A stretch of 64,000 nucleotides of DNA from Streptomyces bambusae (lineage in GTDB: Bacteria > Actinomycetota > Actinomycetes > Streptomycetales > Streptomycetaceae): contig NZ_JAJAUZ010000039.1 of NCBI RefSeq assembly GCF_020532645.1, forward strand, positions 1-64,000. Reading direction: 5' to 3'. The notes beneath the pieces are model-generated. The model searched no databases. It was given only the letters and a program-made list of their open reading frames with translations, and was not told where the DNA came from. Positions 48,515 through 56,195 of the stretch are shown piece after piece (the stretch's first letter is position 1; the number at the start of each line of letters is the position of its first letter). The position numbers were made by a program, and so were the translations under genes.

Positions 48515-48948
48515 TCGGCACCTCCGAAGATCTGGGCGTACAGGGCCTTGGCGGCGGTGCGGGCGGGCTGGTCGTCGATGTGCGCGGGGGCGACGCAGAG
48601 GGGCCGACCGCAGCCGGGTCCCGTCCGGCCGATCGGCTCCCGACCGTTGTGGATCCGGAACGCGACGCGGTAGGCGGTGAACAGGCGGCCGCCGTGGCGG
48701 AAAGCGGGCAGGCCGCAGCCGTTGAGTCCGCCGAGCCACTTCATGTGGCCGCCCTTCACCCGGCGGGTGCGGCTCAGGAACAGCTCCTCGGGGCTGTCGC
48801 TCGGGCGGATTCCGGACCGGACTCGGGGGATGCCGAGCGTCCGGCGGGCGACCGCGACGCCCTTCGAGTCGGTGTGCAGCTGCTTGGCGATGGCCCGGTC
48901 GGACAGGCCGGCGCGGAGCAGTTCGGCAATGTCGGCGCGAACGTTCAT
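48511..48948 (-). CDS. HTH plus HNH-like protein
   Basis: 145 aa, ATG overlapping the upstream stop. N-terminal HTH (IAELLRAGLSDRAIAKQLHT), central HMKWLGGLNGCGLPAF, and GPGCGRPLCVAPAHIDDQ resembling the C-x-n-C-V-x-P-x-H-x end of HNH/homing-endonuclease-like folds. The catalytic H-N-H triad is not clearly complete, so it may only bind DNA. It shares this module with the WhiB fusion downstream. Confidence 0.62.
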   Translation of the reverse strand: MNVRADIAELLRAGLSDRAIAKQLHTDSKGVAVARRTLGIPRVRSGIRPSDSPEELFLSRTRRVKGGHMKWLGGLNGCGLPAFRHGGRLFTAYRVAFRIHNGREPIGRTGPGCGRPLCVAPAHIDDQPARTAAKALYAQIFGGAE

Positions 48949-49526
48949 CGGGCCACCGCCGGCATCTGCGGGGGCCACTGCACCTTGGCCAGCGCGGCCG
49001 CGCACCGGTCCGGGACCGGAGCCAGCTGGTAGCCGAGCCAGTCCATGCCCGCGGCCATCGCGACGTAGGCGTCGGCCTCGTCGTAGCGGGCGGCGCCCTC
49101 GGTGTGCACGCCGTACCGGTCGGCGACCGCCGACCGCACCTCGCCCTTGGCCGCACGGCCGTAGCCGGTGGCGTACAGCTTGAGCGACGTCGGGGCGATC
49201 ACGCCGTAGGGGATGCCGCGGCGGTGGCAGAACAGCCTGACCAGGCAACGGAGTCCGGCCATGTCCTCGTGGCCGGCGAGGGCCGCGTGCCCGTACGAGG
49301 GGCCCTCCATGACGACGAGGTCGGCCTGCTTGATGTGGTCGCCGATCTGTCCGGCGAGGTAGTTGAGGCGGTGGTCGCCGCGGGCCTTGGTGCGGATGCG
49401 GGTGGTCCAGCCGGGCCCGGCGAGCCCGGTGGACGTGAGCGAAAGATCCAGCCCGACGACCAGCGGGGTGTTGGTGCCCGCGGCCGGGAGGGTGGTCATC
49501 CCGGCCGCGGGGGTCATGGCGGTCAC
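48945..49526 (-). CDS. RuvC-like Holliday junction resolvase
   Basis: 193 aa, GTG 49526 overlapping the upstream stop. RNase H-fold acidic residues: GLDLSLTSTG (Asp27), VVMEGPSY (Glu74), YDEADAYVAM (Asp149, Asp152), matching the D-E-D-D set of RuvC. Also KGEVRSAV near 127-134. Resolves branched DNA before packaging, together with ERF and YqaJ. Confidence 0.82.
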   Translation of the reverse strand: MTAMTPAAGMTTLPAAGTNTPLVVGLDLSLTSTGLAGPGWTTRIRTKARGDHRLNYLAGQIGDHIKQADLVVMEGPSYGHAALAGHEDMAGLRCLVRLFCHRRGIPYGVIAPTSLKLYATGYGRAAKGEVRSAVADRYGVHTEGAARYDEADAYVAMAAGMDWLGYQLAPVPDRCAAALAKVQWPPQMPAVAR

Positions 49527-49735
49527 TTCGTGACCCCCTTGCGGGCGGCTGCCCGGTCGCGCTGGCCGGCGGCCTCGGCGATCCGGCACGGGTAGCACAG
49601 CGGTTCCTTGCGCCACCGGTGCTGCTTCGCACCGTTCACGGTCCCGTGTGCGATGGGCTTGCGCTGGCCGCCGGACGGCTTCTTGAGACCGATGGCCTTG
49701 ATGAGGTCGTCGAGCTGGGGGTCGGTGAGCGTCAC
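49523..49735 (-). CDS. Conserved small DNA-binding-like protein
   Basis: 70 aa, GTG with 4-nt overlaps on both sides. Contains LDDLIKAIGLKKPSG, HGTVNGAKQHRWRKEPLCYP and CRIAEAAGQRDR: an 'HGT…G…QH…CxPC' motif common in short streptomycete phage proteins. Function unknown. Confidence 0.6.
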   Translation of the reverse strand: MTLTDPQLDDLIKAIGLKKPSGGQRKPIAHGTVNGAKQHRWRKEPLCYPCRIAEAAGQRDRAAARKGVTK

Positions 49736-50112
49736 GCCGCCACCGCCTCGGCGCCCGGCGCGGCGGAGATGCCGTCGTTCTCGGCCTGAAACTCGGCGAG
49801 CCGCCGCTCCAGCCCGCGAGCCGCCGCAACAGCCTGGTCCCGCTCGTACCGCAGCTGCCGGGTCTGCGCGTCGTCCACGACCCCGGCACGCAGCTGGTCG
49901 ATCAGGCGGGCCCGTCGCTCCAGCTCCGCCGTCAGGAACCGGATCTGGTCGTCCGTCCCGCTGGACCGGGTCTGCATGTTCTTGGTGAGCGCGGCGTGGG
50001 CCGACTCCAGCCGGGTCTCCAGATCGCGAATCTTCACCGCCTGCCCAGCAATCACCCCGGCCGACCGGGCCTGGTCGCCGCGGAATCGGCGGATGAGGTC
50101 TCGTACACGCAT
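49732..50112 (-). CDS. Coiled-coil early protein
   Basis: 126 aa. Basic start (RVRDLIRRFRGDQARSAGVI), then continuous heptads (KIRDLETRLESAHAALTK; RFLTAELERRARLIDQLRAG; RDQAVAAARGLERRLAEFQ). Overlaps both neighbours. Probably an oligomeric adaptor; no family. Confidence 0.62.
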   Translation of the reverse strand: MRVRDLIRRFRGDQARSAGVIAGQAVKIRDLETRLESAHAALTKNMQTRSSGTDDQIRFLTAELERRARLIDQLRAGVVDDAQTRQLRYERDQAVAAARGLERRLAEFQAENDGISAAPGAEAVAA

Positions 50113-50939
50113 CACAGGTCTCCGTCCTGCTGGTGGGGAATCAGCGGCCAGTGGGGATCGATCACCGCGGCCGGGTCGTGCTTGTCGCCGGCCTTCGCCG
50201 GGTCTCGCAGGTACGCCTGGAAGCGGATCGCGTCCTCCCGGGCCCACGCGGCCTGCCGGGTGTGCAGCTCGTCGAGGCCGACCGCCAGGGAGCTGAACCG
50301 CTGTGTGCGCAGCCTCCGGACCCACTCCGGGCGGTCCTGGTGGCGCAGGTGGGCGATCTGGCCCATGCGCCAGGCCGCCCGGGCGGACATCAGCGCGTCG
50401 TACTCCGCGCCGTGCGCAGCCGCCTCGTCCCACGCCAGCCCGTACGTCTCCGCGGTCGTCCGCATCTGGTACGGGCCCTGCGTCTCCGACACCCGTCGCC
50501 GGTACGGGGCGGCCTGCTTGTCGAGGACCATCGTGTCGATGACCCGCATCCGGTCGCCGGCGTCGGGGATCGTCTCGGTCAGCGGGCCGCCGAGGTGCCG
50601 GCGGGACTCGGCGCACAGCAGGTTCAGGTCGTAGCGGCCGATGTTGTGGCCGACGATCGGGACCCCGGCCGCAACGACCTCGGACAGGGCCGTCACGATC
50701 TCCATGACGCCCTGGTTGGCCGGCTGGCCGTGCTCGGCGGCGTACTCGTCGGTGATGCCGTGCACCGCGATCGCTTCCGGTTCCATCGGGATGCCGGGTG
50801 CGAGGAGCCAGGTGCGGGTGTCGGTGGGCAGGCCGCCGCTGATGAGGATCAGGGCGCAGGTGACGATGCGGGCGGTCGCGTGGTCCTTATCGGAGGACTC
50901 GAAGTCGAGGGCGGCCATCCGGCCGAGGTGCCAGCTCAC
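50112..50939 (-). CDS. DEDD-family 3'-5' exonuclease (DnaQ-like)
   Basis: 275 aa. Exo I ALDFESSD (Asp12, Glu14), Exo II VGHNIGRYDLNLL, Exo III HGAEYDALMSA with the His-x4-Asp of DEDDh enzymes. Probably processes DNA ends or degrades host/phage strands in recombination; no polymerase is encoded, so proofreading is unlikely. Lies beside ERF and YqaJ genes with 4-nt overlap. Confidence 0.82.
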   Translation of the reverse strand: MSWHLGRMAALDFESSDKDHATARIVTCALILISGGLPTDTRTWLLAPGIPMEPEAIAVHGITDEYAAEHGQPANQGVMEIVTALSEVVAAGVPIVGHNIGRYDLNLLCAESRRHLGGPLTETIPDAGDRMRVIDTMVLDKQAAPYRRRVSETQGPYQMRTTAETYGLAWDEAAAHGAEYDALMSARAAWRMGQIAHLRHQDRPEWVRRLRTQRFSSLAVGLDELHTRQAAWAREDAIRFQAYLRDPAKAGDKHDPAAVIDPHWPLIPHQQDGDL

Positions 50940-51697
50940 TGGACACCCCCGGCGCGCTCCTTGCCGATGCGGACGACCATGTCGCCGATCCGCTCCTCCT
51001 CGCCCACCTCGTTCGTCACCAGAGCGCCGAGCTGCCGGGTGCTGCTCAGTTCGTGGTGGATCTGCCGCAGCCGTCCCGCGCTCGTGTGGGGATTGCAGAT
51101 CTCATCCAGGTACTCCGAGGCCGGCCGCACGGGGCTCGGTGCACGCTCGAACTCGACGGCGTCGGCGTCACGGTCCTCGGTGGGCACCAGGCCGGCCGAC
51201 AGCAGCAGCGTGCGCAGCGCCACGCTCTGAGCCTTGGGTGTAGACCGGCCGCCGGTGTCGGACGCTTCCCCCGCCGCCTGGGTGTCGAAGTGATCACCCG
51301 CCGGGCCGAAGATGCGGTAGGTCACGAGCACGGTGCATTCCCGCTTGACCCCGCCGCCCTTGGTGCTGATGTCGCGGTACTGCGGCTCGACCGCGACCGG
51401 CGCGACCACCACCCCGTGCTTACGGCATGCCGGCCCGAATGCGTTCAGGGCCAGGTCGACGCCGCGGAAGTTGAAGCGGCCAGCCGCCCCTCCGTCGAAC
51501 CGCTGGTTCTTGCCGATCGCGCGGACCTCGCCCATCACCCGCGACCAGGCGACAACCGCGGAAACCACTTCAGCGTCCTTCGTCAGGTCCCCGAGGTCCG
51601 GCTCCTCGAAAGTCGACGCTGCGATGCCTTCCGCCAGCTGTCCCTCGGCCGGTGCAGTGCGGCCAGCGGCCGCGGCAGCGTTCTCACGCAGGCCCAT
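50936..51697 (-). CDS. ERF-family single-strand annealing protein
   Basis: 253 aa, GGGGGAG before ATG. Core IGKNQRFDGGAAGRFNFRGV…DLALNAFGPACRKHGVVVAP is the ERF signature (Y/F-N-F-R-G-x-D … A-x-x-x-H-G-x-x-x-x-P). GGRSTPKAQSVALRTLLLSA continues the fold. Promotes annealing/strand exchange with the adjacent YqaJ nuclease, making a recombination pair. Confidence 0.85.
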   Translation of the reverse strand: MGLRENAAAAAGRTAPAEGQLAEGIAASTFEEPDLGDLTKDAEVVSAVVAWSRVMGEVRAIGKNQRFDGGAAGRFNFRGVDLALNAFGPACRKHGVVVAPVAVEPQYRDISTKGGGVKRECTVLVTYRIFGPAGDHFDTQAAGEASDTGGRSTPKAQSVALRTLLLSAGLVPTEDRDADAVEFERAPSPVRPASEYLDEICNPHTSAGRLRQIHHELSSTRQLGALVTNEVGEEERIGDMVVRIGKERAGGVQ

Positions 51698-51698
51698 G

Positions 51699-52736
51699 TC
51701 AGATCTCCCCCTTGTACTGCGGAGCGATCGAGATCCGCTCCGTCGGATTCGGCGTGACACACGCCGCGTAGGCGTCCGGGTAGCGCTCGGCCAGCAGCTC
51801 GAAGTCGACCTTCGGCGCGGCCTGGCTGGGCTCCAGCGAGTAGGCACGCTCTCCGCCGAGCAGGGCCTCCTGGGCGTCGCCCAGAGCGGCCACGAGCCGG
51901 GCCTTCGCCGCAGCCTTCGCCTTCTTCGCGGTGGACTCGGCGCTGCGGTGGCGGTTGTAGTCGAGGAGCGCGTCGTAGGCGTCCGGGTGCATGTCGACAT
52001 CGACGGACCCGGTCCGGGACGGGTGCAGGCGCCGCAGCACGTTCACGACGGCCTCGCCGTCGCCGACCGGCTCAGGCGGGACCGCGGCCACGACGTGCTC
52101 GTTCCAGAACCGGTCGACGGCCACGGTGATGTCGGCCATCACGTCGCGGTACTCGTCAGAGCGGATGACGCCCTGGTGGTACTCGTTGCCGCCGATCAGC
52201 ACGGCGTAGTGCATGTGCTCGTAGCCGTTGACGATGATCTGCCACAGCACCTGGGCGGTGACGTCGTCGGGGGCCCCGGCGTGCCACTGCGCGGACTTGA
52301 ACGCGCTGCGGGTCTTGACCTCCAGTGCGCACGGGGCCTGCTCGTCCTCGGACAGCGGGCACTGGGTGACGCGGCGGTCGAGGGTGGTCATCCAGTGCGG
52401 GTGGTCCTGGTGGGCGACCAGACCGACCCGGCGGATGACACTGCGGCTCTGCATGGCCCAGCGGCGGGCGACGGCTTCCTCGTTGACGGTGCCCCAGTAC
52501 GCGGCCTCTCCGGCGTCGTCGACGTCGTGGCCGAGCTTGTCGTAGTAGACCTTGAGCGGCGGGTTCTGCTTGACGAGGCCGAGGATGGCGGGCACGTCGG
52601 AGGAGCCGATGCCGGAGCGGCGCGCGAGGAGCCAGTCGGCGCGGTCGGCGTCCGCGGAGAGGATGAGGCGGCCGGTGGGGGTGACCCGGCGGCCGGCGGC
52701 CGGGGCCTGAGCCCCGACCAGCACGGTGTCGTTCAT
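51699..52736 (-). CDS. YqaJ-like viral recombinase (exonuclease)
   Basis: 345 aa; ATG overlaps the upstream stop. GIGSSDVPAILGL is the YqaJ N-terminal motif; WMTTLDRRV and ALEVKTRSAF give the Asp and Glu-x-Lys of the PD-(D/E)xK nuclease. A helical spacer (STAKKAKAAAKARLVAALGD) follows. Forms the 5'-3' resecting partner of ERF. Confidence 0.88.
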   Translation of the reverse strand: MNDTVLVGAQAPAAGRRVTPTGRLILSADADRADWLLARRSGIGSSDVPAILGLVKQNPPLKVYYDKLGHDVDDAGEAAYWGTVNEEAVARRWAMQSRSVIRRVGLVAHQDHPHWMTTLDRRVTQCPLSEDEQAPCALEVKTRSAFKSAQWHAGAPDDVTAQVLWQIIVNGYEHMHYAVLIGGNEYHQGVIRSDEYRDVMADITVAVDRFWNEHVVAAVPPEPVGDGEAVVNVLRRLHPSRTGSVDVDMHPDAYDALLDYNRHRSAESTAKKAKAAAKARLVAALGDAQEALLGGERAYSLEPSQAAPKVDFELLAERYPDAYAACVTPNPTERISIAPQYKGEI

Positions 52737-52972
52737 CGGGTCCCCCCGGTGTGCAGGTTCATGCGGTAGCTCCGGTCGTTGTCCGGACCGAGCTGGGTCA
52801 GCAGCCCCTCGCGGGTCAGCTGCTCCAGGTCCCGCCGGGCCGTAGTCCGGCACGTCGCCAGACCGTGAGCCCGGTAGTACGTCCACACCTGGCCGGTGGT
52901 CAGCGGGCCGGGCTGCTGCGCGAACAGCTGGCGGAGGGCGGCGAGACGGAGCTCGTCGCGACGAGTGCGCAT
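52733..52972 (-). CDS. Winged-helix DNA-binding protein (copy 1)
   Basis: 79 aa, overlaps both neighbours. LTTGQVWTYYRAHGLATCRT, TARRDLEQLTREGLLTQLG: DeoR/winged-helix pattern. The next upstream gene encodes a similar protein. Probable early regulator or heterodimer partner. Confidence 0.68.
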   Translation of the reverse strand: MRTRRDELRLAALRQLFAQQPGPLTTGQVWTYYRAHGLATCRTTARRDLEQLTREGLLTQLGPDNDRSYRMNLHTGGTR

Positions 52973-53202
52973 CAGGCCGCGCTCCTCTCGATGTCGGTGG
53001 GGGTCGGCACGTACCCGGGGCGGCCATCGACATCAGCCGGCAGCAGCTCCCCGCGGCGTCCCAGGGCCCGCAGGTCCTTCCGGGCCGTGTTCCGGCCCGA
53101 CGTCGGCCACGGCGAGGTGGCGAGCAGCAGCTCCGCGCGGTGCGTCGTCACCGGCTTGCCCTCGCGCCGTATTTCCGCGAGCAGCCACTCCCGGCGCGTC
53201 AC
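52972..53202 (-). CDS. Winged-helix DNA-binding protein (copy 2)
   Basis: 76 aa, GTG start, stop overlapping the next ATG (TGATG). REWLLAEIRREGKPVTTHRA, NTARKDLRALGRRGELLPAD, GYVPTPTDI: the same R-x-x-A-R-x-D-L-x-x-L core as copy 1, so a tandem duplication or toxin-antitoxin-like pair of regulators. Confidence 0.65.
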   Translation of the reverse strand: MTRREWLLAEIRREGKPVTTHRAELLLATSPWPTSGRNTARKDLRALGRRGELLPADVDGRPGYVPTPTDIERSAA

Positions 53203-53468
53203 CGGGCACCGCCCAGGTCCGCGGTCAGCAGCGCGGCCAGGTACCCGGCCAGCGCCTCCGACTCGGTCCCCAGCTCGATCACGAGGTTCGGACAGCAGTC
53301 GTACAAGGACGGGTCATCCGGGTCGTGGTCGTCGTCCGCGCACACCGGGCCGACCGCGTTCGGCTGGTCCTCAATGCCGGTGTGCACTGCGCGCCACGCA
53401 GAGGTGGCGACGCCGAGGACGGCCAGCTCGACCCGAGTCGCGGCGCGCAGCCGCGTCAGGGCGCTCAC
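53199..53468 (-). CDS. Hypothetical early protein
   Basis: 89 aa, GTG, 4-nt overlaps. Contains an acidic DADDDHDPDDPS-like loop and DCCPNLVIELGTESEALAGY. Function unknown. Confidence 0.56.
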   Translation of the reverse strand: MSALTRLRAATRVELAVLGVATSAWRAVHTGIEDQPNAVGPVCADDDHDPDDPSLYDCCPNLVIELGTESEALAGYLAALLTADLGGAR

Positions 53469-53830
53469 GACGCCCGCCGATCCTGCTGCTCCGGCAGCAG
53501 CCGCGGCCGCACCGTCCGCAGCAACGCCGCGGCGAACAGCTCGACCTGCGCCCCATACACCGGGATCCGGCCGTCGTCCGTCAGCCCAGCCAGGACCCGC
53601 TCGACCGCCGCGTCCCGCTCGTGCACCGCCGGCGAGTCCGGGCCGCCCGGCGACATCGCCATGGCGTGGATCTCGGCCAGCTCCTCAATGAGGGCGGGCC
53701 CGTCCTCGTCCGCGGCCTGCGCGAGCCCGAGGATCAGGTGGTGCAGGAAGTGGGAGACGTCGATCGCGGCGCCGCCGGGCAGGGCGGTCACGCCGATCCG
53801 GAACGGTCCGTCCACGGGGTAGTTGCTCAC
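53465..53830 (-). CDS. Hypothetical early protein
   Basis: 121 aa, GTG overlapping the upstream stop. Helical: VSHFLHHLILGLAQAADEDG, ALIEELAEIHAMAMSPGG, VERVLAGLTDDGRIPVY. No family recognised. Confidence 0.56.
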   Translation of the reverse strand: MSNYPVDGPFRIGVTALPGGAAIDVSHFLHHLILGLAQAADEDGPALIEELAEIHAMAMSPGGPDSPAVHERDAAVERVLAGLTDDGRIPVYGAQVELFAAALLRTVRPRLLPEQQDRRAS

Positions 53831-54567
53831 GGCTGGTCCTCCCGGAGACGCGCGGTGGTGTAGGTGTGGAGCTCGGGGCCGTCGTGGACCTGCTCGGCGG
53901 CCGCGGCCGCCCGCTGCCCGGCGACGAGCGCGGCGACGCGCTCCGCGGACTCGGCCCGGCGGGGGTCCGGCGGCGGCGCGGCCTCGCGCCGCGGCAGCAC
54001 GTCCCGGCCGCGGGCAACCTCGGCGAACACCCGGACGTGCGGGGCGGCGGGGTGGCCGGCGGGGAACCCCTGGCCGCGGCGCTCGATGTCGGCCGCGATG
54101 GTCTCCCGCACGCCGACCGACTCCGCCTGCAACTCGGCCACCTGGGCCCGCAGCCGCACGACCTCGGCCATCGCCGCATCCGAACGCAGCGCCTCCCACA
54201 CACCGACCAGCGCAGCCGCGCCGATCGCGAACGCGTCGCTGCTCCAAGCGCCGTTGGCGTAGTGCGGGTTCGTGAGGCAGGACGTCGGCCACGCCGAGCA
54301 GGCACACGCCCGCTCGTGGTAGAAGTCGTTCACCGCCCGGTTCCCCGCGTCGATCAGCGCACCGAGCTGGTCCTCGGACAGGTCGGCCGGCTGAGCCTCG
54401 GTCATCATCCGCAGCCGCTCCAGCTCGACGGATCCGCCCTCCGGCACGAGCATCCCCAGCCCGTACAGCGTGGCCGCCGCCTGCGACGCCATCTCCTCCG
54501 CCGACCCCGCCCACGCCTGCCACAGCAGCGACGCGGTGTGCGCAATCAGCTCCTCCCGGGCGCTCAC
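53827..54567 (-). CDS. Large helical early protein
   Basis: 246 aa, GTG overlapping the upstream stop. Helical throughout (ELIAHTASLLWQAWAGSAEE; DQLGALIDAGNRAVNDFYH) with a Cys pair (ACACSAWPTSCLTN) and coiled coil (RLRAQVAELQAESVGVRETI). Function unknown. Confidence 0.56.
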   Translation of the reverse strand: MSAREELIAHTASLLWQAWAGSAEEMASQAAATLYGLGMLVPEGGSVELERLRMMTEAQPADLSEDQLGALIDAGNRAVNDFYHERACACSAWPTSCLTNPHYANGAWSSDAFAIGAAALVGVWEALRSDAAMAEVVRLRAQVAELQAESVGVRETIAADIERRGQGFPAGHPAAPHVRVFAEVARGRDVLPRREAAPPPDPRRAESAERVAALVAGQRAAAAAEQVHDGPELHTYTTARLREDQP

Positions 54568-55013
54568 GCCGCACGCTCCGGGGCCGTCGCCGCCAGCTCC
54601 AGGAACGCCACCGCGGCCGGCGCGTCCACGCTGTCCGCCCAGTCCTCGACGTGGGCCTCCATGGACAGCAGGTCCTGCCGGTACGGGCCGCCGTCGATCG
54701 ACAGGGCCAGGTAGCACATCGCCTGGTCCGCGAGCTGGCACGTCCGCTGCGGCGACCCCGTCGTCACGAACCGGAGGGCGCCGACCACCGACATCGGGCG
54801 GACGAACAGCGGCGTCTCCAGGTCGCCGAGGGACAACGCCCCCTGCACGTAGTCGTCGTGGTACAGGCCGAGCCGGGCGATGACCCGGGCCGCGCCGAGG
54901 AGAACGTCCTCGACGGTGGCCGGGACGGGGTCCGCCGGCCGGGCGGGCAGGATCACGCGGACCGTACGGCGGTCTCCGCGCGGGGTGTCGGTCGGGCTAG
55001 TCTGGTGGTTCAT
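54564..55013 (-). CDS. Streptomyces DUF6197-like early protein
   Basis: 149 aa. PATVEDVLLGAARVIARLGL, YHDDYVQG, SVVGALRFVTTGSP, CYLALSIDGGPYRQ: resembles the uncharacterised DUF6197 type that recurs in streptomycetes and their phages (recalled). Helical, no catalytic motif. Confidence 0.6.
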   Translation of the reverse strand: MNHQTSPTDTPRGDRRTVRVILPARPADPVPATVEDVLLGAARVIARLGLYHDDYVQGALSLGDLETPLFVRPMSVVGALRFVTTGSPQRTCQLADQAMCYLALSIDGGPYRQDLLSMEAHVEDWADSVDAPAAVAFLELAATAPERAA

Positions 55014-55093
55014 GGTGTTCCTCGATCTCTTGTGTGGTGAGGAATGCCGGGGTCGCTCGGGCCGGGAAGTCGGAGCGGCCCCTCAGTACGTGG

Positions 55094-55279
55094 TCAGGCC
55101 GCGGTGCGCGGCGCTGCCGGCGCGGGCGTCGACTTGACGAGGCGACGGGCCGGGGCGGAGAGCAGCGGCTGGAGCGCCGCGACAGCGGTGGCGTCCGGGG
55201 CGGGGGCCTCGGCAACGCGCTGGTGGATCCAGGCGACGGCATCAGGCCCGAGAACCGCGAGACGCTCAGCGCGCGTCAT
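55094..55279 (-). CDS. 61-aa protein downstream of Cro-like regulator
   Basis: ATG 55279 overlaps the regulator's stop (ATGA). TRAERLAVLGPDAVAWIHQR, VAALQPLLSAPARRLVK. No family recognised; first small gene of the early operon. 55014-55093 holds no gene. Confidence 0.58.
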   Translation of the reverse strand: MTRAERLAVLGPDAVAWIHQRVAEAPAPDATAVAALQPLLSAPARRLVKSTPAPAAPRTAA

Positions 55280-55491
55280 GCAGCCGCTCGTTCCACGAGG
55301 TCCGTTTCGGACATTCGGTATGCCTCCTGAAGGAGGAGCAGTGTCCGGTAGCCGGGCTGGCTGACCCCGCGGAGGAGTCGGGATACCTGGGGCTGGGACA
55401 GGCCGATACGTTCGGCGATCGCGGTCCCAGTGGTGTCGCCTGCCGCCGCGGCGGCGGCGCGGAGCTGGTCGATTCGCAGGCGGTAGGTCAT
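55276..55491 (-). CDS. Cro-like XRE regulator, first early gene
   Basis: 71 aa, AGGGAGGTG before ATG. RLRIDQLRAAAAAAGDTTGT, AIAERIGLSQPQVSRLLRG, YRTLLLLQEAYRMSETD: a complete HTH_3. First gene from the leftward early promoter and divergent from the repressor, as Cro is. Possible excisionase/anti-repressor role instead. Confidence 0.78.
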   Translation of the reverse strand: MTYRLRIDQLRAAAAAAGDTTGTAIAERIGLSQPQVSRLLRGVSQPGYRTLLLLQEAYRMSETDLVERAAA

Positions 55492-55535
55492 GTGGGCACC
55501 TCCCTTCCGTGCACTCCCGCAAGCTGTTCTTGCAG

Positions 55536-55689
55536 GCATGCATGAAACATAAGGCGTTCCGTGCATGCATGCAAGCATGGAATTCGTGAAGGGGAGGTAA
55601 TTTTTGAGCGGGAACGCCTGTTCGACTTTCGGAGCATGGTGCATCGATGGCCGGAAGTGCCCTGACCTGCAAACATGCACGCATGCATG
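55536..55689. repeat. Three GCATGCATG operator-like words in the immunity region
   Basis: GCATGCATG at 55536-55544, 55563-55571 and 55681-55689. Each contains the palindrome TGCATGCA or GCATGC. Copies 1 and 2 flank and overlap the leftward promoter; copy 3 abuts the rightward one. Confidence 0.68.
55546..55574 (-). promoter_or_regulatory. Leftward early promoter
   Basis: Minus strand -35 TTGCAT (complement of 55569-55574), 17-bp spacer, -10 TATGTT (complement of 55546-55551), 54 bp before the Cro-like ATG. Overlaps operator copy 2 at the -35. Confidence 0.68.
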
Positions 55690-55693
55690 GATG

Positions 55694-55722
55694 CTGCACC
55701 GTGCGTGCACGCCAGCTACGGT
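55694..55722 (+). promoter_or_regulatory. Rightward repressor promoter (leaderless)
   Basis: -35 CTGCAC (55694-55699), 17 bp, -10 TACGGT (55717-55722). The ATG at 55729 is 7 nt after the -10, so the transcript should begin at the start codon. Operator copy 3 sits 4 bp upstream. Confidence 0.6.
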
Positions 55723-55728
55723 GCAGAC

Positions 55729-56184
55729 ATGCGGAGTGGAGAAGAGACGGTGCGACAGCGCTTCGGCGCCCTCATCGCAGATGCCGTCCAGCGGGCAGGT
55801 AGGTACGAGGGCCGCGGAGGGCAGGCCCTCCTGGCTCAGGAGATCGGGCTGTCGCCGAGCGCGGTCGGCCGGATGCTGAGGGGCGAGACCCTGCCGGACC
55901 CCCGGCACTTCGAGGCAATTGCCCGCGTGCTCAATCTGGACGTTCAGGAACTTCTGGTCGAGGCAGGAATCCTGTCCCCCGAGTCCCTGTCAACCCCCTC
56001 CCAAAATCGGGCAACAGGGGTAGGGTCAGATTCAATCACCCTCGGTCAAGCTGCGGCCGCCCTCGGCATTACGTCGGCTGTCGGGCGTGAGATGTTCATC
56101 GCCGCCGTCGAGCGGCTCCAGCGCACAGAGCGCGACATGGAGGCCGAGGGCGACGGCGGCGGAGGCACAGCAGCACACGCATGA
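55729..56184 (+). CDS. Prophage repressor (XRE family)
   Basis: 151 aa. HTH_3 in residues 8-75: FGALIADAVQRAGRYEGRGG, LLAQEIGLSPSAVGRMLRGE, RVLNLDVQELLVEAG. The C-half has SITLGQAAAALGITSAV and a helix suited to dimerisation; no LexA-type cleavage Ala-Gly plus Ser/Lys dyad, so induction may not use RecA cleavage. The frame extends upstream to 55675, but the promoter at 55694-55722 and ATG 55729 argue for the shorter form. Divergent from the Cro-like gene. Confidence 0.78.
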   Translation: MRSGEETVRQRFGALIADAVQRAGRYEGRGGQALLAQEIGLSPSAVGRMLRGETLPDPRHFEAIARVLNLDVQELLVEAGILSPESLSTPSQNRATGVGSDSITLGQAAAALGITSAVGREMFIAAVERLQRTERDMEAEGDGGGGTAAHA

Positions 56185-56195
56185 CGGGGGTACGG

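Noticed and set aside
55675..55728. Longer repressor start at ATG 55675
   Set aside because: It would begin upstream of the apparent promoter (55694-55722) and adds a Cys/His-rich stretch encoded by the operator repeats.
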